Positions 59,096 to 64,000 of a stretch of 64,000 nt of DNA are shown here, one piece after another. Made by a program: the position numbers and the translations under genes. The stretch is from Dreissena polymorpha (taxonomy: Eukaryota > Mollusca > Bivalvia > Myida > Dreissenidae). Position 1 is the first letter of the stretch; each line of letters starts with the position of its first letter. The stretch lies in the NCBI RefSeq assembly GCF_020536995.1, contig NC_068367.1:58337726-58401725 (forward strand). Reading direction: 5' to 3'. Below the pieces are notes generated by a model. It had not been told where the DNA came from, did no database searches, and saw only the letters and a program-made list of their open reading frames with translations.

Positions 59096-59266
59096 AATTC
59101 CGCAATGGACAAATTCCCATTATCCTGTGACACGTTTGTAGCACTGCTGCCAGCTACAGCCAGTGGCTATGTGATCTTCGGCAAGAACTCTGACAGGCCG
59201 GACAATGAGGTTCAGGAAGTGATCTACCGGCCCGCTGCAAGTTTTCAACCAGGGGAGAAACTGCAG
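59096..59266 (+). CDS. SCRN: Secernin, first coding exon
   Basis: Acceptor TCTCTTCCTAG, then ATG at 59105 and 54 codons: [54 protein letters not shown]. This matches the secernin N-terminus (SCRN3: [12 protein letters not shown]...FGKNSDR..DEVQEVVY) almost residue for residue, including the Cys at residue 8 that would be the N-terminal nucleophile of the Ntn-hydrolase/peptidase C69 fold after processing, and the FGKNSDRP motif. The exon probably ends at CTGCAG (59266), where human secernins continue CTYIE; the donor there would be GTGGAA, a weak site. Secernins are cytosolic; SCRN1 affects exocytosis, while the enzyme activity of the family is unsettled. Remaining exons were not found before the window's end. 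A 5' UTR exon further left is implied by the acceptor. Confidence 0.88.
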
Positions 59267-59654
59267 GTGGAATTGAATGCATATCGTTGCCTCTAAGGGG
59301 TGATAATGTTGAGAGCTTTAAATATAAACCAGGGGAAAACCTGCTGGGCAGATCGAGTGAATTCTGTTGAAAAAATGTCTTAGGAAAAATTTAATTGAGT
59401 GCTTGTAATACAAGTGGTAATGCTAGGTTCCAATCAGGGGGAATACTGCAGCTTGGATTGGGTGAATTTTGTTTATATTCTTGTCTTACGGGTGATAATG
59501 TTAAGAGCTTCAAATAAAAATGGTACCTGTGTGACAAGAACATTTGCAAGTGAGTAAAGATCTCTGTGGAAAGGTCTCTGCAGGGATGTACCTGTAATAT
59601 TAACCTATTGCTGATCAAATTAATCATTTTAAAACATTTAACAAACCAATTGAT
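59267..59654 (+). repeat. Diverged repeats of the secernin exon 3' edge
   Basis: From inside the exon end onward, three units of about 90 bp share CCAGGGGAGAAACTGCAGGT / AACCAGGGGAAAACCTGCTG / TCAGGGGGAATACTGCAGCT followed by GGGTGATAATGTTGAGAGCT, TTAAAT. The unit thus includes the exon's last bases and presumed donor. Probably intron 1 of secernin. Confidence 0.6.
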
Positions 59655-59953
59655 TTTTAGCTTGGCTGTTTTTGGAGAAAACCTGAGGTGTTGTCATAGC
59701 CAGCTCGCCGTCTGCCGTGATAAAACCTTAACATTGGCTCTAAAATCAAAGTGCTTCCACCTACAACTTTGTAACTTCATATGTAGATGCACCTTGATGA
59801 GTTCTACACGCCACACCCATTTTTGGGTCACTAGGTCAAAGGTCAAGGTCACTGTGACCTCTAAAAAAAAAAATAAAAAAATCTAACAAGCTTTCATTTA
59901 TTCAAAACTGCATCCGCAGCCGAGCTTTGGCACCCGTTATGCGGTGCTCTTGT
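59655..59953 (+). repeat. Family E repeat, uninterrupted copy
   Basis: TTTTAGCTTGGCTGTTTTTG start, ATTGGCTCTAAAATCAAAGT and CACCTTGATGAGTTCTACAC body with AGGTCAAAGGTCAAGGTCA, end CACCCGTTATGCGGTGCTCT, TG. Confidence 0.75.
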
Positions 59954-60063
59954 TGTTAGTTACTGTGATTGGTTATGTCACGGAGGAGCTTGCAAAACCC
60001 CTTTCCAAATCACTACGTTTAATATGAAAATAGCATGTTTCAAATGCTAATGAATGCTTTGAT

Positions 60064-60307
60064 CAGGGTTTGTTTCCTTTTTTGGCAGAAGCCTTACAGT
60101 GGCCCCTTTCTCCAAAAAGAAATGACTCTCATAAGCATTTTTAGAAGGATGCAGTTTTTCCCAAATTTCAAGCTAAGGTTTGATTTTTTTCCCATTTTCA
60201 GTTTTCTTGATTGTGTTTGATTGGTTCCCCCCACACACACCCACACACACCCACACACCCTATTTGGAAATCCATGCTTTTGTCCCAAATCAAGAAAAGA
60301 AGCCCTG
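60064..60307. mobile_element. CAGGG-ended MITE related to 22412
   Basis: CAGGGTTTGTTTCCTTTTTT start and AAGAAAAGAAGCCCTG end, diverged inverted ends; contains a (CACACAC)n tract. Confidence 0.5.
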
Positions 60308-60539
60308 CTGCTTCAAGGCTCCAGATTATAGGGCTGTTTCTGTAGATACTGTAAAATATTGCTAATACATGTAATGTATACTTTATTTTGTAAATCTCCC
60401 TTTAATTGAGTTTAAAGGATGACATGATCTTAGCGTTGTAACAGTCCCTAATAAAAGTACTGTTGCGACTGATTTTCCAAAACCATTTTCGTTAAAACAT
60501 ACAATTATTCTTATACAGCTTATAGTAAATTTTGATATT

Positions 60540-61110
60540 TATGCCCCCCTTCGAAGAAGAGGGGGTATATTGTTTTGCACATGTCGGTCGGTGGATCGGT
60601 CGGTCGGTCAGTCCGTCCACCAGATGGTTTCCGGATGATAACTGAAGAACCCTAAAGCCTAGTTAGAATAATATTCTGTAAAAGAAAATTATTTTGAGTT
60701 TAAGGATAAAGATTTGTCACCACATGAAATTATTATGCCCCCCTTCGAAGAAGAGGGGGTATATTGCTTTGCACATGTCAGTCGGTCTGTCGATCCGTCC
60801 ACCAGGTGGTTTCCGGATGATAACTCAAGAACGCTTGGGCCTAGGATCATGAAACTTAATAGGAACATTGATCATGATTCACAGATGACCCCTATTGATT
60901 TTGAGGTAACTAGGTCAAAGGTTAAGGTCACGTTGACCCGAAATAGGAAAATGGTTTCCGGATGATAACTCAAGAACGCTTAGGACTAGGATCATGAAAC
61001 TTGATAGGTAGATTGATCATGACTCACAGATGACCCCTATTGATTTTCAGGTCACTAGGTCAAAGGTCAAGGTCACAGTGACCCAAAATAGTAAAATGGT
61101 TTCCGGATGA
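60540..61110 (+). repeat. Family H repeats (TATGCCCCCCTTCGAAGAAG), two in tandem
   Basis: Two copies start at about 60540 and 60734, each TATGCCCCCCTTCGAAGAAG, AGGGGGTATATTG, then GGTTTCCGGATGATAACT. The second has two internal units ending AGGTCAAAGGTCAAGGTCAC and is cut off by the LINE fragment at about 61112. Confidence 0.7.
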
Positions 61111-61111
61111 T

Positions 61112-62169
61112 AACTTTATTTTTATATATATATAAATGATCTGTGTTCATTTATTCGACAAAAGTGCGATACTGGAATATTTGTAACAAACGATATCCCT
61201 GACATATTTTGTATACTTTTTGCTAATGATATTGCAAATTGTGCAGATACTGCTGTAAATCTTCAGTTGCAGATAAATGCTATTGCAGAATTTTGTACCT
61301 TAACAAGCATGAATTTAAATCTTAAAAAAACTGAGGTTATGGTATTTAGAAATGGGGGTCCATTACGTCACTATGAAAAATGGTATTTCAATAATTGTCC
61401 AATAAATATAACGTCCGTCTATAAATATATGGGCATCCTTTATACCCCAAAGTTATGCTGATCGGCTGCAAAAACTAAATTAGCCGCGCAGGGGCGAAAA
61501 GCATTATTTGCCATTAAAGAATACCGAATTCCGTTTAGATATTTCTGCTGTACAGAGTTCTTTAAATTATTTGATGCCATGGTAACACCCATACTCAAAT
61601 TTGGATCAGAAATCTGGGGATTCACATATAGTGATTCAATAGAGCGTGCATAAATTGAAGCTTGCAAGTACTTTCTGGGCGTAAAAACTAAGGTCAATAA
61701 CTGTGTAGCTTTAGGAGAATGTGGTCGCTTACCAATGTACGTCATTTATCACTCAAAATGTATAAAATACTGGTGTAAACTTCTCCAGATGCCTGATAAA
61801 AGATATCCAAAAAACTGTTATAAAATGTTAAAGTCATTAGATGATATTGGAAGGCGAAATTGGGCTACGGATGTAAAGGAGCTTCTTTTTAAATATGGGT
61901 TCGGCTTTATTTGGCTCTCACAGGATGTTGGTGATATTGATTTATTCATGCTCCGTTTTAAACAACGCCTTACTGATTGTGCAACTCAAACCTGGCACGA
62001 AAATATAAATGACTCTTCAAGATGCGATACTTACAGACAGTTTAAAAGTTTATTAAACACGGAACGATATTTAGACATAACAATGCCATTTCATTGCAGA
62101 CAAGCGTTAGCGAGATTTCGTTGTTCAAGCCATAGGTTTCAAATAGAGTTAGGTAGACGATTGACATGA
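61112..62169 (+). mobile_element. Second LINE fragment, same family as 56123
   Basis: Plus-strand reading begins near the reverse transcriptase active site (an altered FANDIANCADT at about 61220) and continues KTEVMVFRNGGPLRHYEKW and, further on, SSRCDTYRQFKSLLNTERY, ending at LGRRLT and a stop. In-frame stops lie after YTPKLC (61459) and within the ERA*IEA segment (about 61650). The terminal Cys-His knuckle is missing. Similarity to the 56.1-kb LINE is clear along the whole length. Confidence 0.85.
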
Positions 62170-62338
62170 CGCCTTATCTATGATCGCTCCACCCACTAGA
62201 TTTGATCCACCAATCAGCGATCGATTAATCGGGCCGTTAGCAACGACCTGTCCGCCATTTTCTAGACAAGCTACATGTTTAGGTTCACTTTTATTCCAAC
62301 GAGTTTCTTTTGTTTTCCTCTTTAAAAAGCGATTAAAA

Positions 62339-62545
62339 ATGGTTAAACGGTGTCAATGGGGATTATGTAACTTGACAATCAATATCCTGAAAGATTAGAT
62401 GGTGACATTTAATTTATATCGTTTCCAAAGCCAAAAAGAGATCTTGAGAAGTGTAAGAGATGTATAAATACATGCGGTCATCACCACGAACAACTGAACG
62501 TCAACATTGTCAAAGACAATTATAATATATTTTTATCGAATATAC
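62339..62545 (+). pseudogene. THAP-domain relic 1
   Basis: ATG at 62339 reads MVKRCQWGLCN; then, one base out of frame, NQYPERLDGDI, a stop, and FPKPKRDLEKCKR, CGHHHEQLNV. This is the order of the zinc-coordinating THAP domain (CxxxxC, YPERL, FPKP, Trp/Cys-x-CG). A one-base deletion after the second Cys codon and one stop break it, and the expected C-x2-H end (CSKHF) is not visible. It could come from a host THAP gene or a P-element-like transposon. Confidence 0.65.
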
Positions 62546-62917
62546 TAGCAGATTTAAAAGTTTATGTTATCGATCTGATTATCACATAATATTTCACTTT
62601 AAAAAAAAATAGTTTTATCAGTTACTAGGTCAGAAGCGAGGTTCATCTGCATTACTTAAAGAGAAATAAAACCCAGCATGAAGCCTAATTCATGCTGTGT
62701 TTTATTACTCTGATAGTAATGCACTTAATTGACATCATACATGTTATTTGAAGGTGACATGTGATATATTATCTTATTAACAGTATCTACACATTTGCAC
62801 TCATGTGGTGTCACCAATAAACGCTTTTAATCCACACTAGGAGCTCGAATGCCTATATCTCATTTTTTAAACGAGCTTCGTTTATTTTTTTCGGATTAAA
62901 AAACGGAAATGAAATAT

Positions 62918-63070
62918 GGCCAAAACGGTGTAAAAAGGGTTAATGCAACTCTGACATTTGGTATCCAGAAAGATAAGTTAGATGAATTAAATTTATACCA
63001 TTTCCAACGCGGCAATGCCGTCTTGACAAGAGCGAGTGGAAGCTTCAAGAATTACCGAGATCCCCTTTAT
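62918..63070 (+). pseudogene. THAP-domain relic 2
   Basis: In one frame: KRCKKG, stop, CNSDIWYPER, two stops, IKFIPFPTRQCRLDKSEWKL. The CNSD..YPER and FIPFP motifs are those of the same THAP subtype as relic 1, but more decayed (three stops). Lies about 570 bp downstream in the same orientation. Confidence 0.6.
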
Positions 63071-63129
63071 AGAACATTAATTTATTTCACTAACTTGAAA
63101 TGTCATATAAGCAATAACTAGGCATTATT

Positions 63130-64000
63130 AAGTATGTATTATGTCACGTGTGCATGTAAAATAATTGAGAATTTTGGTACCCAATTCGTGTAACTTTACG
63201 AAATCCCCGTTAAAAATCGCGTTTCTGTGTGTGTCAGAAACAAGTGAAAACCATTTTGTTATTATTTTAATAAAGACGTATCAATAAATGCTATTGTAAA
63301 AGAGTTATTATTACTGATATTAGTTAACCAATAAATGCGGTTACTTCGGGGAAGTCGGAACCTGCGCGAGCGTCTGATATTGGTAGCCTTATTAATTTAT
63401 AATAGCCTGACCGTATTCCATTTCGTACAATGCTAATGTTATATCAGACAATGTCCAAACTTACTGTGTTGTTTTTGCGCTTTAAATTATAGTGATTGAT
63501 AAATGTCCCATAAGCAATGTTTAATATGATTAATATCACTTTTATACGCAATAACATGTGGGATTGAGGTACCCACCCGGCGTCAGAAAGCGCGTAAAAC
63601 TTCACCGAATTCCCAGTTATAAAGCGCTATTTCGTGTCAAATACACGGGTAGGGGGGGATGTTTCGGTAATAATTTTGTTAATAACACGGGTAAATACCG
63701 GTGAAGTGTTAATTTATTGCAAATACCACCATTACACGTAATAACGGGTTCGATTTCGGTAAGCGCGCAAGCGTTTGAGAGCGTGTTTAATGTACCGATT
63801 TACCCGTTATAAATAGCTGATGTTCTCTTTAATCTTTATTTTTTGCATTTGCAGAATAACTTAATGGCATCAACCCCTTTACAAGTGTAATATGGTGTTA
63901 AACAAGTCCATAAAAGAATCCGGAATAATTGCGTAAATCTATATGCAGTCTATAGGCAAAGAAGCTATTTATGTGTTAGCTTGTCTAGGTTTTCTTCCCG
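63130..64000 (+). repeat. Degenerate repeats of unknown type
   Basis: Three diverged copies with GTACCCAnnCG..., GCGCGTAAAACTTCACCGAA-like, and TTATAAAGCGCTATTTCGTG-like blocks at about 63176, 63570 and 63745. No gene recognised. Confidence 0.4.

Noticed and set aside
59656-59886. Frame over the family E copy
   Set aside because: Repeat-derived; shares sequence with the 11153 copy.

Overview
This is eukaryotic, AT-rich genomic DNA from a bivalve mollusc. The dense set of short repeat families resembles what I know from dreissenid mussels (zebra mussel, Dreissena polymorpha). The bivalve call is fairly firm and the genus call is an inference. Real coding sequence is about 6% of the window, in GT-AG introns; almost everything else is mobile or tandem repeat DNA. 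I saw no retroviral, LTR or Polinton-like fossils.

Three host genes can be read. (1) Plus strand, 1681-19154: the 3' part of a long acidic, low-complexity protein (six exons, 778 residues in the window). It ends in a WH2-like actin-binding motif and may be cordon-bleu-like; its 5' part lies left of the window. Its introns carry nearly every short repeat family present, including a cluster of nuclear-receptor-type AGGTCA sites at 3.3-4.3 kb and a tRNA-derived SINE with a perfect target-site duplication. (2) Minus strand, 46060-42457: a complete four-exon homeobox gene (about 416 residues). It reads as a divergent SIX-type factor with a shortened SIX domain and a 63-residue homeodomain with three extra residues before NPYP. 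(3) Plus strand, 59096-59266: the first coding exon of secernin (SCRN), Ntn-hydrolase/C69 family; the following exons are outside the window or not recognised.

Layout: 1-19.2 kb, WH2 gene with repeat-filled introns; 19.2-24.4 kb, its 3' flank with several MITEs; 24.39-39.13 kb, a 14.7-kb satellite of a 22-bp unit (about 670 copies) with higher-order duplications and decayed edges; 39.1-42.4 kb, repeats; 42.4-46.1 kb, SIX-like gene; 47.5-51.1 kb, long-inverted-repeat (foldback) elements with related termini and 6-bp target-site duplications, one holding about 1.1 kb of CAG/TAG triplets; 51.4-52.6 kb, AT microsatellite and a hAT-like non-autonomous element; 53-59 kb, MITEs, a GGCTGG-bearing repeat and a broken LINE, all placed inside a minisatellite array related to the secernin exon edge; 59.1 kb, secernin exon; 59.6-62.2 kb, repeats and a second LINE fragment; 62.3-63.1 kb, two decayed THAP-domain relics; to 64 kb, degenerate repeats.

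The three genes show no shared pathway. The strongest candidate novelties are the divergent SIX-like homeobox gene, the foldback family, and the pattern in which minisatellite units include real exon edges in two unrelated genes.
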